Positions 12,446 through 26,620 of a stretch of 64,000 nt of DNA are shown piece by piece. Every line of letters begins with the position of its first letter. Position 1 is the first letter of the stretch. Position numbers and translations under genes: made by a program. Source of the stretch: Apteryx mantelli (Eukaryota; Chordata; Aves; Apterygiformes; Apterygidae); contig NC_089980.1 in assembly GCF_036417845.1 (NCBI RefSeq), positions 131,528,516-131,592,515 of the forward strand. Reading direction: 5' to 3'. Under the pieces are notes generated by a model. It was not told the origin of the DNA, made no database searches, and saw nothing but the letters and a program-made list of their open reading frames with translations.

Positions 12446-15176
12446 CAACGGCATAAGGCTTTATGGTAGACTAATATATTTGTATCACTGGGGAAGCGTT
12501 AGGAGGTAAAATTTAGTCTCTTGGTTAGTCTCATTTTATTGTGTACCATAAATAACCTGGAAAAACTGAAATAACAGCATGTGTATTAAAAAATGAGGTA
12601 GCCTTAGGAGAATCTTTTCAGATTTAAAACTGATTTGGGTAAAACAACTATTATCTCAGTAAAGATTTTTAGTATGACAGTGCCCTTTGGAAGAATCTTT
12701 CCAAAGATGTTTTGGTGCATACCTTTTCAGAACAAATAATATTTTCTTTTAAATTGCTTGTCTTTGTACCCATGGTTAGTGCAGAACCAAGCTAATAAAT
12801 CACATCCTCATAGATATTCAACAACATTGTGCAGAAAAGGTTGTTCAAATCTTAATCTTTCTAGTAGGCAACTGGAATTCCCTTTTACTTGTGTCACCGT
12901 ATATAGAGAGACCATTTCTCCTCCTTCTGTATAAATCCTGCTGTGAGAAACCTTTCTTTCAGCAATAAACAAGTCAATCCTAGGTAATTCTTATATTTTC
13001 TACTGTTGCATTTTCTATTTGCCTTGTATGTAACTAATTTGCAAAAGCCCTTCTTGCATCTTTTACTTCTTACAATAGTCCAGCTTTTCAGGCACACTGT
13101 TATCATGCACATTTTTTTTTTATGCTGTTTACAGATGGAAGTGTTTTGAGATAACAGTGCATCAATGAAGATCAGTGTAGCTGCATTTTGTGATGATTAC
13201 AATGTCGTTCCTGTCTAAATAAAATGTTAAGGACAAAAGGTAGACATGGTAATGGAGGTCACAGCTGTATAGGGGTTACAGAAGCATTAGAATATTTACA
13301 AACTGAGTGTAAAACTGTGGCTTCTTTGAAGTCAATGGAAGCTTGGCAGTAATTTCAGTGCAGCCAGTATTTTGTCTTGTAATCATTTGGGGGTGAACTA
13401 AGGTTCTGAGATGAGGGAGACAAGGGAAAAAATTAGCCCCATACTTACAAAGCAAATTGTGGCTAGTTCTTTTTTTATCTGGGTTAATGCTTGGTTATGC
13501 TATCTATGTTAGGTACAATGTAAAGAAATGCAGTCAGCATTATTGTAATAAATACTTAAGTGTTCAACCTAAAAAGGGAATTTCTGATAGCTGCAGAGAC
13601 ACGTAATTCGCTGATACATTCAAGGTATGAGATACAATAGCAAGGGTGACCTTAGTAATTGATTTGTGTAACATAAGAGTGATGATGCCTTCTCTACCAT
13701 GTTGGCACGACTGTTTGGGCAGCTGAGCTGTTAATTGAATCAGGAAACTGATGTACTTTAAAAGTGTTTTGGAAAGTCTTTTTTTTTAGCCATATAAATG
13801 CTCTGACCCATGCACAGCCCAGTCACTGCAGGATGGGAGCAGGAAGGAACAGGGATCTGATAGAGGATGAGAAGGCCTTTTGCTAGTATTGCTTCTGAAA
13901 ACTTCACCTCATCAACCTGCAGCCTAAATTTCAGTTAGGAAGCTAGGGCTTTTCTTACATGACAAAAAAAAATTTTTTTTGATTGCTGAAATTAGGATAT
14001 TCTTGTGAATTTTGTGCTAATTTTGTTAACAACATTCATAGAGTGTTTCATTGTCTTAATATACTGCCTTATATATTCTTGCAAATTACTAAGTATCTTT
14101 GGTTTGAAGGACATGACTGTAGCCCATGAAGTGAACTATTGGTTTGCATTCATCTGGAGTTTTGGTTCTTTTTTGTGTGTAGTATTACGCTGTGTTGTTT
14201 ACATGTACTTCTTTCTTGGCTGTAGACTCCCTTGTCTGTTTGTTAAGATATCATGGTGCCTGCTGACAAGCTGGATGGATCCCTGCCAAAGGACAGAGGT
14301 TGTCGAGTACTAATGGTTCTAACTGGCCAGTCTGTACAACTCCGCAAATGTCATCTCCTGTGCAGGAAGTCTTTCTGTGCCAGTACTGAGCTTTGGCACC
14401 GCGTGCCTCCAAACATTTGATCGCACCTGGCTGTTGACACGCGTGTCGAATCATAGTTGAAGAAAGGGCGACATAAAGTTCAAGGACAGCTTTGGCTGCC
14501 CGCAAACAGAGGCCGAATTGCTGTGAGCACTTTGGAAACTCATACGAGAGGTACCCAAATGTCGTTAGCAGGGAGATACTGGCAATCCTCTACTTGTCTG
14601 TTAGATAACAGCGCTGGGGAGAAGTACTGAATCTCAGCAAAGTGAATTTGCACTTAACATAGAGATTGTGAAATTGTCTCAGCCTTGCAGAAAGCTGAAG
14701 CCATAATACTGAGTAATTAACAAGTACACGGTTAATTCCTGTTGTGCGGGACAATGGAAAAGAAACTCCTACTTCCATGTGAGAAATTACATAACCCCTG
14801 GGCTTGACCTCGCCTGACTTCACAGGCTTAAAGTTAGGTCAGATGAAGCCAGGCCTGAAGGACTGAACTGTTTCATAACTGCATAACTGGTATTGTGTGT
14901 TGTTTTAATAGCAGGCTAGGCACACGTCTAACAGGAGTTGTCTAGGAATAATTTGGAGGGTTAGAGAGGACTGTTTGTCTCATGTACTCATGTATGCTAG
15001 TAGCGGAAACAGTGGCAGGGAGCATTCCTGGGCACTAGGGCATCTGTGCTGTTAAACTGCTAAAACAGCCATTCCCAATGCACAGTTTGAATGTGACCTC
15101 TCTGTTTTGGAAGATCCAAAAATTTAGTATCATGGACATGCCCCCTGCCATGCCAAGGCAGTCTGGATATAAGAGG

Positions 15177-15503
15177 ACATGGAGTCATGGAATAATTGAG
15201 GTTTTGAAGGACCTCTGGAGGTTTCCAACTTCCTGCTAAAAGCAGGGCTGATGTCAGAGTTAGATCAGGTTGCTCAGGGCAGTGTCCAGTTGATTTTTAA
15301 AAATCTCAAAAGATGGAGATTGCCCAGGCTCTCTGGGTCCCTCTTGCAGTGGTTAATCACTTTCATTCTGCAAATATCCATGCCGAATTTCCCTTGCTGC
15401 GCTGTTTGGCCGTAGCCTCCTGTCCTTTCACTGTGCACCTCCGAGAAGAGGCTGGCTTTTGTTGGACTCTCTTCTCTATAACCCACCTTTAGGGAGTCCT
15501 TCA
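15177..15503 (-). mobile_element. CR1 LINE 3' fragment
   Basis: In minus orientation, the sequence contains the CR1 3' end (rc of GGAATAATTGAGGTTTTGAAGGACCTCTGGAGG) and the C-terminal noncoding tail (rc of CTTTCCCTTGCTGCGCTGTTT-like text near 15388 and TGCACCTCCGAGAAGAGGCTGG near 15434). It is moderately diverged compared with the young copies near 44-51 kb. It is 5' truncated, as is usual for CR1. Confidence 0.75.
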
Positions 15504-18500
15504 CATGAGTCCTTCCCAGCCTTGTTTACTATGATTCTGTAATCGGGTTAAATGCATTCTAGTTAGAAACATATTGGAAGGGGAAAACAGGCCAGTGCTT
15601 GCGGTTTTCTGTTCAAATAGGAAAACCTGAGAGTAAAACTAGCTAAAATTATCCTCATTGTCCAAGCTGTGAAAAGATAGATAAGAAATCAGAACTAGGG
15701 AAAAGGAAATTAGGCTTTATGGTATTATTTATGCCTTTTCAATAATTTAAAGTGCATTAAAGGAAATTTATATAAAAAACTTTTAACATGAGTGTAGATA
15801 CTATTCCAAAGTTTTATTCAAGAGTACATAGATCTTCAATAACAGTAGGGAAAAAAGAAGAACTAGTTGGAGGTCACGTTTGGTCAAGTTAATACACTTC
15901 CTTCGGTGTCCTGTGACTTTTTAGCTATTACAAAGTATATCGAGGTAGAATTTTGTATGCAAAGTCAGCATCGTAGATTGGCCAACAGAATTTCAGTTAA
16001 TTTTGGTTTTGTTGTATTTAATTTTCACATTGTTTTATTACTGTTTTCACAATCAAAATGGAGGAGGTTTTGCCAGAAAAAAACCCAAACCCCCAAACTA
16101 CCTGGCATATAGAACGTGTGTTGTTAGCAATTCTGTCAAGCGGTGGGGCAATACGAGAAACCTTGAAGGCTAAAACAGACTGCTGCATTCTTAGCAGCAA
16201 AGTTACGGAAAATGGAAGGTAAGATTTAAATTTAATTTGAGGCAGATTTGCTTTTAAATAAAGATATACTAACTCCTAAAAATATACTAGGACACATATA
16301 AATGTGCTGGGTAAAGATGCAGAGTAATTAAAATGGAAATTTAGACTTTCTGGCTTGATCCCCACAGGGGAAATGTTCTGGAGGAGCTGGTGTACTCTTT
16401 GGTGTTCTGAGCAGCGCTGGTATGGCATACCGAGTGTAGTCATTCTGCTATGACATCTAATTTAAGCTCCTTGTTTCCATAGCTTTCCTCTGTTGTAATT
16501 AGGAAAGACAGGCTCCCCTACAGGGTGACTCTGCCAGGAAGCTAGCGTAGATATGCCGAGCCTTCCTCTGGAGGAACCTATCCTCTCTGCTGGTTCAAGA
16601 CGGAGCCTAAAAGAGGGGTTTAGCAGCTTCGTGAAAGTTGGATGAGCTGCACAACTTCCCTTTTTGTAAACTGATCCACGCTGGCCACTATACACAAAAC
16701 AGCCCTTCTGGAGGAAGGTGCATGCTTCCCAAGCTATGCTTTTCTCCTTTTCACAGACTACTGTCTCCTCAACTCATTTAGTACTAACTCTTTTTATCCT
16801 TCCACATGCTTTTATCATTGTGCAAAAATCTTCTGTACAGCTTGTGCTTAATAGAACAGTCTTCTTATATCTCTTTACTTCACTGATTCTCCATCTGTTC
16901 TCCATCCAAATCAAAGCTGAAAATTTATCCTCTGCTTTGCATAAATCTCTTCAACACTTCTTCCAGTGCTTTTATTACTTCCAATTTTAACTTTACAGCT
17001 CTGTGTTAGACACTATATAAAATACTTATGCACTGCACGGGACCCCTAAATCATTACCTGAAAACAAATATTTCTTCATTCAGGAGCTGTCCATTTTTAA
17101 TTGAGCATATGTGGTTTAAACACTTGTTTTCAAATGGAGTATATATGTACACGATAGTGTGTTCATAAATGGGAGAAGGGTTCTTTTTAACTATAAAATT
17201 GTAGTTGATTTTTTCTAAGCCTTCTTACACAATTGTATGTGTCCAACAGGGTGATCTGGGGTCCTCAGTAGTTACCAGAATAATTGCACTGGGTAATGAT
17301 ACCACCTTAAGACAGATTAATTCCTACTTAGGATCAATAACCTTTGCATTGTACAGCAGAGGAAAACAATCTTACCAAAATATAACAAATCCAAAAGTCC
17401 ACTGAGCATCATGGAACTCAGTACTTGAATTTTACAGCCACTGATTTCCTGAAACTAATCCTTTTGTCATCTGATAATTTTTTTTCTTCTCTTTATCTCC
17501 AGAAGACTAAACCAAACCAAACCCTGATAGCCATTCAGACATAAAAGCTTCTTTCACTCCTGAACTTCTCAAAATTCAGAATATTTTTTAGAAAAGTAAT
17601 ACATGAAAATTTTAAATGATAGTGTGACAGACTGACAATGAAATGTATAGTGATAATTCTAATATTTGAGTAGGCGTCTTTGATGCACATACTAGCTGAT
17701 ATCTGCTAGCCAAGATTTTCACCTTCTCCGAATTCCCCTTTCAGCTGTTGCAACAGCACGAAGATACCAAGATAACGAAAGATGGATCACGAGTGTTCCT
17801 CTAGCAACAAGGAAGTCCTTAAGAATAATACCTGTCATGAACTCGGAGAACAGCACAGTGCAAAGGAAGGTGTCCTGGCCTGTTAGCAAGCTGATAGGCT
17901 TGGTCCTGTTTCTCTTCAAGCTCATAGGGGTATTGGGCGGGACTGTTCCATATAAAATACTTTTGTGTTTCATTAGCCTCGTGTTAAGTGGACCAAACTG
18001 TGGAGCTCCCACCATTTCCCTTAGAAGACAATATTTGTCTAATATTTGTCAGAAAAATCTCCTTTTAGTTCTCCCCTTAGTTCAGCTGAAGTATTCCTCT
18101 AAAGTATATCCTCCCATCGTTTCTAGCTAATTATAATTAGCTTTTATTTTACTTGGCCTTATGCATAAATATTTTAAATACCAGAAACTGCTGTGAGACA
18201 CAAGGATGCTGTTCAAACATATGTGTAAGATGAGACAAATCTGCTGCTTCAAAATGGCTCAGGTCATGTCATTTAGAAATCTGGTAATGTCTTCCCTCGC
18301 CATAGTAGGTCTGTGACCCTCGATATTACCCTTTTGATTTCAGTGATTTGGACTGATTTCAGTGAAGGAAAGCAAGACTGAACCCAAGTTTTTTAAGCAA
18401 TGATAATATAAATACTATTTTGAACTGAATTTTAATGTGAAGTAGCAGGTAATCCAATTAACCGAGTAGTTAAAAAGTAATAGGTGTGTTTAATATTTAA

Positions 18501-18521
18501 ATGCTCAGATGTGTTTGGGGT

Positions 18522-18549
18522 TTTTGTTTGTTTGTTTGTTTGTTTGTTT
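18522..18549 (+). repeat. (TTTG)n microsatellite
   Basis: About seven tandem TTTG units in an otherwise unremarkable AT-rich stretch. Confidence 0.9.
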
Positions 18550-19545
18550 ACAAACTGGAAGCCTCCTCTTGTCCACTTAAAAAGAGCTTTGCAAACAAGG
18601 TACTGCAAATATACCCAGCTACATCGAATACCTGTGGTTGCAGGCGCTTTAGCATGATGATTTCTTTGTCTCTGGGAAAGTATTTGCATGATAAGGACAT
18701 TACTTATTTATATCAGGAATTGAAACTGTTCCTCATGAGATTTCTGGCTGTATCCCTGGGCTGATATTAGTGCAGAACTTCCAAAACCCATAAAGTGCTT
18801 TCAGATCATGGATATATCATCTTGATTGTGGCTTGGTATGGAGTGAAGTATTGTAACTATGGATTTTAGCATATCTGTGCTCTAGAAACAGTTTTGCCAT
18901 TGTCCTCGGGCAGGGAAGAAAATGACTCTGCAGAAGTATTCACAAGAACCAAAATGCGTACTGTGAAAAATAATAATTTTAACAGTAAATTAAATAAGTT
19001 TCATCCCTGTTATCTTTCCATGAATGTGCAGGATGAAGCAAGCATGCCTTTCCATGTTTTCTCTTGGGGCCTGTCCAATAGCTTGGACTGCTAGGCCTCA
19101 CGCACGTGGCTGTTCGTTACACGTTACCCGTCTCTTTGCACTTACAGATGAAAAGTCCGGGAGTTCATTCAGTTCTTCCCTTATTCCTGCTTTTGTCACC
19201 ACAGTCATGATGGTTTAGCTTCCCTGAATCTGTCTATCTGCTTCTCAGATCTGTTTGTACTACCCATTGCCTCTGAAGATGAGGTTTAGCTGACTAAACG
19301 TAAATGTCTGTATTTAAACTAGTCACCTTAGCTTGCTTTTGCAGTCAGTGGAAAGGAACAGGCACCTAGGGGATGGTTTGCTGTGATCAGTTTTAGAAAT
19401 CTATGTTAGGACACAATTAGTCTGCGGTAGAAGTGCTAATTTTTTGACTGATCTTACAGGAGTCTAGATGAGTGTAGACACCTGCATTTAGCCAAAAGAA
19501 ATTTACAGTGAATGTCTTTGATCTGTAATTTACCTTGCAAGTTAT

Positions 19546-19551
19546 TTTATT
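19546..19551 (-). terminator. Candidate polyadenylation signal for WDCP copy B
   Basis: Reverse complement AATAAA lies about 600 nt downstream of the copy B stop codon. An ATTAAA variant near 19763-19768 is an alternative. The hexamer is common in AT-rich DNA, so this is only a candidate. Confidence 0.3.
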
Positions 19552-20150
19552 TCTCTTCTGCATGCATGTGTAAATCTACATGCTATGTAAGACACTGACC
19601 TGAGACAGTGATGCTGCCTTTTTTAATAGCTGAACATTTTCACATAAAAATTATGCATTTCCGAAAGCATTGCAGGTTTCCATGGGATCTACTGGAACAG
19701 CAGAGAGAGCCTGGAAGGTTTTTTTTTTCTTCCTAGTTTTCCTTAATAAATATAAATGCATTTTAATCACATTTTCTTCAGCCTTTGTGTAGACCCTACA
19801 CCTGTATTTGCTAGATGTATTGTGACTGCATAATTTTTAGCATAATATTGTTTCTCCAAGAACATCCTGACCACAATTAAAGTGCAGCCTAGTCTCAGCG
19901 CTCCAAACCACGGACAGCCATTAATAGCAACAGCGGCGATAAACATCAGTCTAGGTCGGACCCTTCAAAAGAAACCATACAGGCTCAGCCAAGCCTAGAA
20001 TCTAGCTACTGTGTAACCGTGCCACAGATTCGACTGTTAAAATACCCTGAAAGTACTGAAGTCAGCTTTCTAGTCGTTCAGTTGCTGACACGGCAGAACA
20101 TCTTTTGATTGTAGTAGACCAGAAGGTCATTAGCATTCTTTGCTCAGAAA

Positions 20151-20317
20151 TTAAGTCACTCTGCTTGGTGGTCGCACCGAAGCGCTCTTTTGGTAGGAGT
20201 GACCTCCACAGACTTCCGAGCTGTCGGTTCCATCCCTTATGATTATCTCTTGCGTTGCTCGGAATATTAATGGCACAAAGCCGTCGTTGTCTGCGGTGAG
20301 CACAATCCAAGAAGAGC
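20151..20317 (-). CDS. WDCP: WDCP copy B, terminal coding exon
   Basis: A pyrimidine-rich tract ending in TTTTCGTAG at 20318 precedes the exon. With the single base carried over from the previous exon it reads [17 protein letters not shown] and continues to the [10 protein letters not shown] block, which is the conserved C-terminal WDCP motif. The frame ends at a TAA at 20153-20151, after an RVT C-terminus. The tail after IIIRDG is shorter and less conserved than in the human protein. Together with the other two exons it gives a predicted protein of 734 residues, close to the human length of about 720. Confidence 0.9.
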
Positions 20318-23300
20318 CTACGAAAAGTAAGCATGAAAAGGAAATGAGTGTACTGCTCTGGTTACATAAAATGTACAAACACATTTTAAAAAGTCATCCG
20401 GCACATGTGCAGAGCAGGCTTGCTTTTTGTGCGCTAAAGCCTTATTACCCTAATGACATTAAGGTCTGGCAATCCGCGCTAAACACACCTTTGCGTAAAT
20501 GGAAAGGGAAACTAAATGAAAGGGCTTGAAAGGGCTTGAGGCATTTTGCCCCTTGCTTAAGTTCTGTTGAGTATCAAGGTGTAGTTTTGGAGTTAGTAAA
20601 GAAAATGACTGTGCTGTATTTGTTCTGGAGAGGAATAGGGTTATCCTCTCCTTCACTGTCAATCCAAGATTGTTCTGTATCTTTTCAAACTCATCTGACA
20701 AATGGAAAATAAGTTACACTTTGAAGATGATTTACAGAAGAAAAGAGATTGGGATGTTTTACTTCTCTTTGATAAATAAGTCACTAAAAGTCACTTGTTC
20801 TTGTTTGAAAAATTAGGAATGTTATGCTTTGTCTCTATGTTTGTTGAAACATTTTAGTGATATCAAAAATACATATTGTGAGTTTTCTTAGCATCACTTG
20901 AAGGGTTGATTTTTGGTCATCAACATTTATACAATTAAGTATACTCATATAATGCAGCTGATACTGTAAGATTTCTTGTCCTTTAATTATCTGTTGAATC
21001 TTTTCATAAAGAAGAGAGTGAATAAAATCTGAAGAACATTTTATCCTTTTTTCAGAAAAAAGAGGTAAAATTAAAAGGCAAAGCCATAAAAAACATTAAG
21101 ATTCACTTTTCATACATTGCATAGAAGCAGAAATAAACCTGAAAACCCAGGTTGTTTTACTTTCCTTTGGAAATCAGCTTGAAAATGAAGCTGTATGTAC
21201 TGGATATATATATTTTCTTGTGATTGAAGTATTTCCTGTTGGATTGGATATTGAAGTTATTATAGGAAAGAGTGAATTTTCTGTTTGTCTTTTGTACAAC
21301 TTGACATTTTATGGAAAAAAAAATCTGTGGGAACAGATACACTTTGTGGGAGCCCTTGTATCACCGTTTTTCATACAGCGTGTGGTCCTGTCATTACTGA
21401 GCAGGGGGACATTACCTGGGATTATCTGAGGTACGGAAAGCCTTGCTGTGTTCTTTTGTTGTAATTTTTAATTTTGGGGGATGAGCTTGTGTTTTGAAAA
21501 GGAATGTGGAAAAGGGAAATGTAGATCCACAAAACATGCTTCATTTTTGTCAGTCATAACAAAACATTTTACTGGACAAAGTAAATCTCCGCTGCTTATA
21601 CAATTAACAAAGCACTTATACAAGCTGCTACATGTTGTCATGTCACCATAAGAAGACTGACATTCTAAACCGTGACTCTTTAATCTTCTACCCTTAATAC
21701 TTTCTTTCTAATTCTGGACAGACTTCAGATTCTGCAAACAATGGGCCTGAAAGTGGAAATTCTGCTGCCCAAATCAGTAGAATTACGTTATTGGTCAAAT
21801 CAGTAAAGCATACTCTTTTGTCACACTTTTGGTACTTTTATTTCCCTCCATTGAAATGGGTGAAATTCTCTGTATAGTTGGGGACACTTGCTGTGAAGTG
21901 TATCCCACAGAATATTTCAACGGTGGAAAAATCTTGTGCAGAATGTGATACCCTTTTGCTGTGCACAATCGTTACAGATGGCCTGCGGAAAACAGCGACT
22001 TCTAACTGTGTGCTAATACTAGGGCTATATATGACAGGCTATGTTTAGCACAGGTAATGGTATTACAGTCCTGGACTTAAAGCACCCATGATCAGGCCAA
22101 GTTCATTGCTCATATAACTGATAATTTTTATAGCCTTGCCTTGGGTATGAATTTGGCCTATAGCTGTAGACTATTTTTTTCAATATATTCAAGTTGAAGT
22201 GTATATTCAAAGGAAAAAATGCTAACCATTGCAGTATAAGCACATTGTTCATTACGTCCCCTTTAATTATATAGCATTAGAGGATGGGAGTGATATTTTT
22301 AACCATTAAATTTAATATTCACGCCTTGTGGCAAAGGAAAGATTTGGGAATATAAACCTCTACTGGTCAGAACTGAATAAAGAACTACATAATTACCTCT
22401 GCCCTGAATCTGATGATTTTGCATAGTTTTAGCAGGATTCTTGAGTCAGTTCTTCCTTTTGCTGTCAACAAACAGACTCAAATTCGGAGCAGGCTGGCAG
22501 CACGTTCACCAGAGAGGGGGACAAGCTAGGGTGATTCTGAGACATTGTCTTCTTGGTACCTCTGAAGTCTAACGCACAAAACTGAAGGGTAGCATTCTGC
22601 TAACTACATAGTCACTTCGTAGGGCTGAAAATAGGCTTTCTCAGGCTCCTTCTTCACAGTGAATTCCAACCCCCTTTTTTTCCTTACGGGCATTTATGTT
22701 TCCAAAATCAAGAACTGGAAGTGCAGGCCAAAAATGGGATCCTCCTTGTCCCATAAAGCTGCGCTGCATTATTGCAGAAGTCTGCTGTGAATAGCTCAGG
22801 CCTCTATAGCAAATGCAGATTTTCTATATATGTCTCCATTCCACTGTACAGTCGAGAGAGATGTGCTGACAAAAATACAAAACCTATATATCCTTACCTT
22901 CTGGAACAGCTTACATAACCTACTATAAGCCAGGGGAAAACTGAAATGGCCCAACGTGTCTCAGTTCTGCTGAGCTGTGGTATCATAGATATAGCCCCTT
23001 GTCTTCATTCTTGTGGTCTCAGCAAGAGCAAAGACATAAGCAGAATAAGAATGGCAGAAGAAAGAATATGCATAAGATAATGCATATTTTCCCTCTCCTT
23101 TTCCCACTGTCCTTGTTGCCAGCACCAGTAATATCCCAGGCCTGGTTTCTCGTTCACCAATAAGCCTGTTATATAGCAATTTGCTATGTAACCATCATTA
23201 CTTGGTAAATTATAGCTTAGATTATCACAGTCTTTTCATTTTGATTTTACCAAAAGTTGAATTCATTTCTCGTAAGACAGAGGGTACCAATTAAGCCAAT

Positions 23301-24092
23301 GTGTCCCTCTGCCTGTCAGGGCTAAGACAAGGAGCAAGGCAATGAGGGATTTATGGACCTCTCAGTGTGGAAACTATGCAAGAAGATAATAATTAGAGCC
23401 AAAGAATGTGGACCATAAAATCATAATATGCTTAGACTGTGATGAGAAAAGCCATCAGAAGCCTTATAGAGAAATGGTTGAGAAATAACAGTCTGTATGT
23501 TTGCTGAGGAGCGAGCACATGCGAACAGACAGGGACAAGGTAGTTCAGAGACCAGCCTGGGGCTAGAATTTCCCTGGCTGCTTCCACTTTTACAAATAAA
23601 TCAGTGGTGGGTGGTAGATATGTGAGGCTGGCAAATTAGAACATGGAGTTTTGTTGTTTATCTTAGATTAAACTAATCCCAAATGCTACATGACACATAT
23701 ATATCATTTTCTGAGGATGAATTTTTCTCCAGCCTACTCTTTGTTGTCAGGTGTGGGACGTGCTTGTAAAGATGGGCAAGGCAAAATGCCAAAAGGTCTC
23801 ATAAGAAAGTATTTCTATTTCCAGATAGCACAGTGTGCTGATTATTTTCTCAGCCTTCCTCTGTAGAGGCATTTAACAGATTACTCTGGTAATAGGGAGT
23901 TCTGCAATTACTTAGCATTTAAGTGATTTCAAAAGATGCTGGGCTGTATTTCAGACAAAGAAAAACAAATACTTATCAAGAAAAGTTAGATATCTCCGTT
24001 TACTACAATAAAGAGTAATTACTCCACCACAAATGCCCCTTTCATGCTAAAAATCTCAGGTGAAACCAATACCAGAAATAAAAAGAACATAC
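20318..24092 (-). other. Last intron of WDCP copy B
   Basis: A 3.8-kb AT-rich intron between the second and third coding exons. No conserved block or clearly classifiable transposon was recognised in it. Confidence 0.8.
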
Positions 24093-24213
24093 CATGCTTC
24101 ATTTCAATAATGGGCAGGTCAAAAAGCTGCTGGACTAAACTCAGATGGATCTTGCCATCACAGAGGAGAACGGCTTTTCTTTCTTCAGCAGCTGCTCCAT
24201 TTGAAAAACATTT
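24093..24213 (-). CDS. WDCP: WDCP copy B, second coding exon (121 nt)
   Basis: The exon starts after an AG at 24214 (weak pyrimidine tract, TTCGAAG) and ends with one base before a GTATGT donor at 24092. It reads KCFSNGAAAEERKAVLLCDG, then KIHLSLVQQLFDLPIIEMKH. It aligns with 316-433 of copy A and enters in phase 0 and leaves in phase 1 in the same way, with one extra codon. The acceptor is the least convincing site of this gene; the first one or two residues could shift if another AG is used. Confidence 0.88.
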
Positions 24214-26489
24214 CTTCGAATGCATATATGTAAAAGAAAAGATCTTGTTAAAGACTTGCCTATTTTGCCTCAGTTCTTTTAACCTTTCTTCCGCTCTTAT
24301 TCCTTCCAGCTCTTTACTAATTTTGACTGTGAAGAGAGGCTGTGCAGAGAGGCTGTAAAGCTGCTCTAATAAGGTAGCTGGGGACTCATATGGATTTCTT
24401 TGAGAGAGAGGGAGTTGTGTGGACTTACTGCCCTGGGGGTTGCTCTGACATTAACAAAATCCCCCATTTGAATATAAAGGTGGCAAACTCATGCTTCATG
24501 AAGTTTAGCTGGCCTTGAGAATTAACACCTTTGAGATCCATCACCCTGGTGACTGCAAAGTGCGAAGACTACAAAATAGTTGTTATAAGAAATTGAGTTA
24601 ATGTGGTTATGGAATGGTTATATATTTGCATTTGCAATTCGTTACCTGCTATCATTTGAAGGTCAGTTTTAGCATTACGACTTTTCCAGTGACTCAGTGC
24701 CACCATTAAATATATGTGAACTGGACATTTTCTTCTAAATCATCTTGCTGTGTTTTTGTGCTGTAAAATCCATTTTGTTCTTTCCTCCCCATACTTTCCA
24801 CCTGTTTAGTTCCCATGTATTTTTTGCCTTTGACATCACTTATTTTTGCAGAATCTCCAGATTTCATGTATTTGTTAATTTAATTAACAGTCTGTTTATC
24901 CTGTTGCATAGACATTTCCATTTTGTACATTCAGAATGGATCCAAGTTAACATTTTAGAATGGGTGGAAAAGAAGTCATCTATCCCAAATCCCATTTTGG
25001 TCCTGCCCTGTCTGTGTCTGCTTCGCACCCCTGGATCTTTCTTGCTGCTGAAATTTCCGACTGAGTCAATTCACACTGCATCTTCTATTTCTGTGCTCAG
25101 TAATCTATTCTACAAGTTTATTAACCTTTGGCTAAATACATCTCTTAATCTCTTTTAACACTCATCTCTTAATTTCTAATTGGGCTGTCTTTTTGGCCCT
25201 GTCAGTCTCTCAGTGAACACGTGCTTTCTCGCTATGCAACATCCTTTCTAAACCAAATAATCACTTTTATTTTTTCTGTACATTGAATGTATGCTCTCAC
25301 GAAACCCCCGGGATTCTGTAAGTCAGAACGTCTACCAACTGCTGTGAAAGTGTGTTTTCTCTACTCTGTTCTAAATTGGCTATGCAGATAAAGTCCCTAG
25401 CTGACTGTTATTTAATTACATATTATGATAGTTTGAAGATATAAGAACTACAAAAATAGTTCTCAGTTAAAAACCCCATCCAGCTTCAGAGTTTTTTTCA
25501 TTGCTTTCCCTGTTCAAAACAGCCAGAAAATTTTTGCTGTGTAATAAATAGGGAAATATCTAAGGAATGCATCAGAGAAGTATCATTTTCTGAATCATAA
25601 ATATATAGTAACTTTTTATTACAGCTTTTCAGAGCTTCTTAGTTACTTTTAGGTCTTTTCAAATTGTATAGTGCTATTCTACTGAACCTAAATACACTTA
25701 AAACTCGATGGGCTGAATTTTCAGCAATGGGCATGTGCTTTGCATTTACATTCCAAAGATGCTATTTGCCCGTACAGATATTGGTGCAATGTTTTTTGTT
25801 GCTGCTTATTAATAAATCTCACAACTGCTTCATTTTTCCTGGATTCAAGATGAAATACCAGGGTTTACCAAAATACCAAAATTCTACCTCTGTTAATGAA
25901 TTATGAACAGTGGTGGACTGTAACTGAGACAGGCACGTTGCCTTGACTGGAGGGGTTCATTTTTTCATATAGACATGCTTCAACTGCTAAAAATCTGAAA
26001 AAAAAGCAGTCGAGCTGTGCCTCTGTTGATTTGAAATCAGTCGAATGGAAATATATATTAAGAATGTATGTTCCAGTATGTTTTCTACTTAGCCCTGCAA
26101 GTTATTATTGTAACTGCTATTAGAAGTAGGAGACATTTTTGTATTATTATACAAAACTACATGGTATCTCTCTTTTATCCTAACCTATGATTTTATAGGT
26201 TTTCAAGTACAGACCCCAGAGCTCCAGTCTCAGAGCTGTTTGTCTTTCATCACTTCTGAGCACTTATACCAAATTATTCTCTCTGTTTATAATGATAAAA
26301 TTGGTCAGCTTTACCTTTTATTTTTGTGTGCTGGCAAATTCTGTCAGGTCAAGAATCTTTCTCTGTTTTAATCTTCTATTTAGCCTCTTCTTGTTTAATG
26401 TTTAGGTGATGATAACATGCCTTCTCTTTGAAGAATATATTCGCACAGATCTTATCATATATTAAGTGATTTAAACCCATGCCTTCTTG

Positions 26490-26620
26490 AGAGGTAGGTA
26501 ATTGTTATTATTCCCTTTTTATAGATGATCAAACCATGACACAGGAGGATTAAGAGATTTACTCAAGGTCATGCAGGTAATTTGTGACAGAGTTAGAAAT
26601 ACAACTAAATCTCACCTTAG
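26490..26620 (+). mobile_element. MIR/L2-like ancient SINE-type remnant
   Basis: The plus strand follows the very old amniote repeat core: ATAGATGATCAAACCATGAC, then ACTCAAGGTCATGCAGGTAA, then GACAGAGTTAGAAATA. This is the order of the MIR/L2 3' core (GATGAGGAAACTGAG... CAAGGTCACACAG ... GGCAGAGCTGGGA). It is strongly diverged; the call is by pattern only. Confidence 0.5.

Larger units (their letters stand above)
8203..20150. other. Intergenic region between WDCP copies A and B
   Basis: About 12 kb of AT-rich DNA in which no conserved protein segment or RNA gene was recognised. It contains CR1 remnants near 8.64-8.88, 12.09-12.44 and 15.18-15.50 kb, a (TTTG)n run near 18.52 kb and scattered homopolymers. 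Most of the rest has no feature that can be supported. The 3' UTR of copy B must occupy the right end of this stretch. Confidence 0.7.

Noticed and set aside
13963-13980. A9T8 palindromic tract
   Set aside because: A homopolymer junction of this kind is common in AT-rich DNA and has no visible context that suggests a role.
14005-14313. 102-codon plus-strand frame rich in hydrophobic residues, resembling a multi-pass membrane protein
   Set aside because: The hydrophobicity follows from T-rich sequence (Phe, Leu, Ile, Val codons). No splice context or family motif was seen.
24745-25158. 137-codon plus-strand frame rich in Phe, Leu and Ser
   Set aside because: Also explained by T- and C-rich sequence in an intron of WDCP copy B; opposite strand to the gene and no motif.
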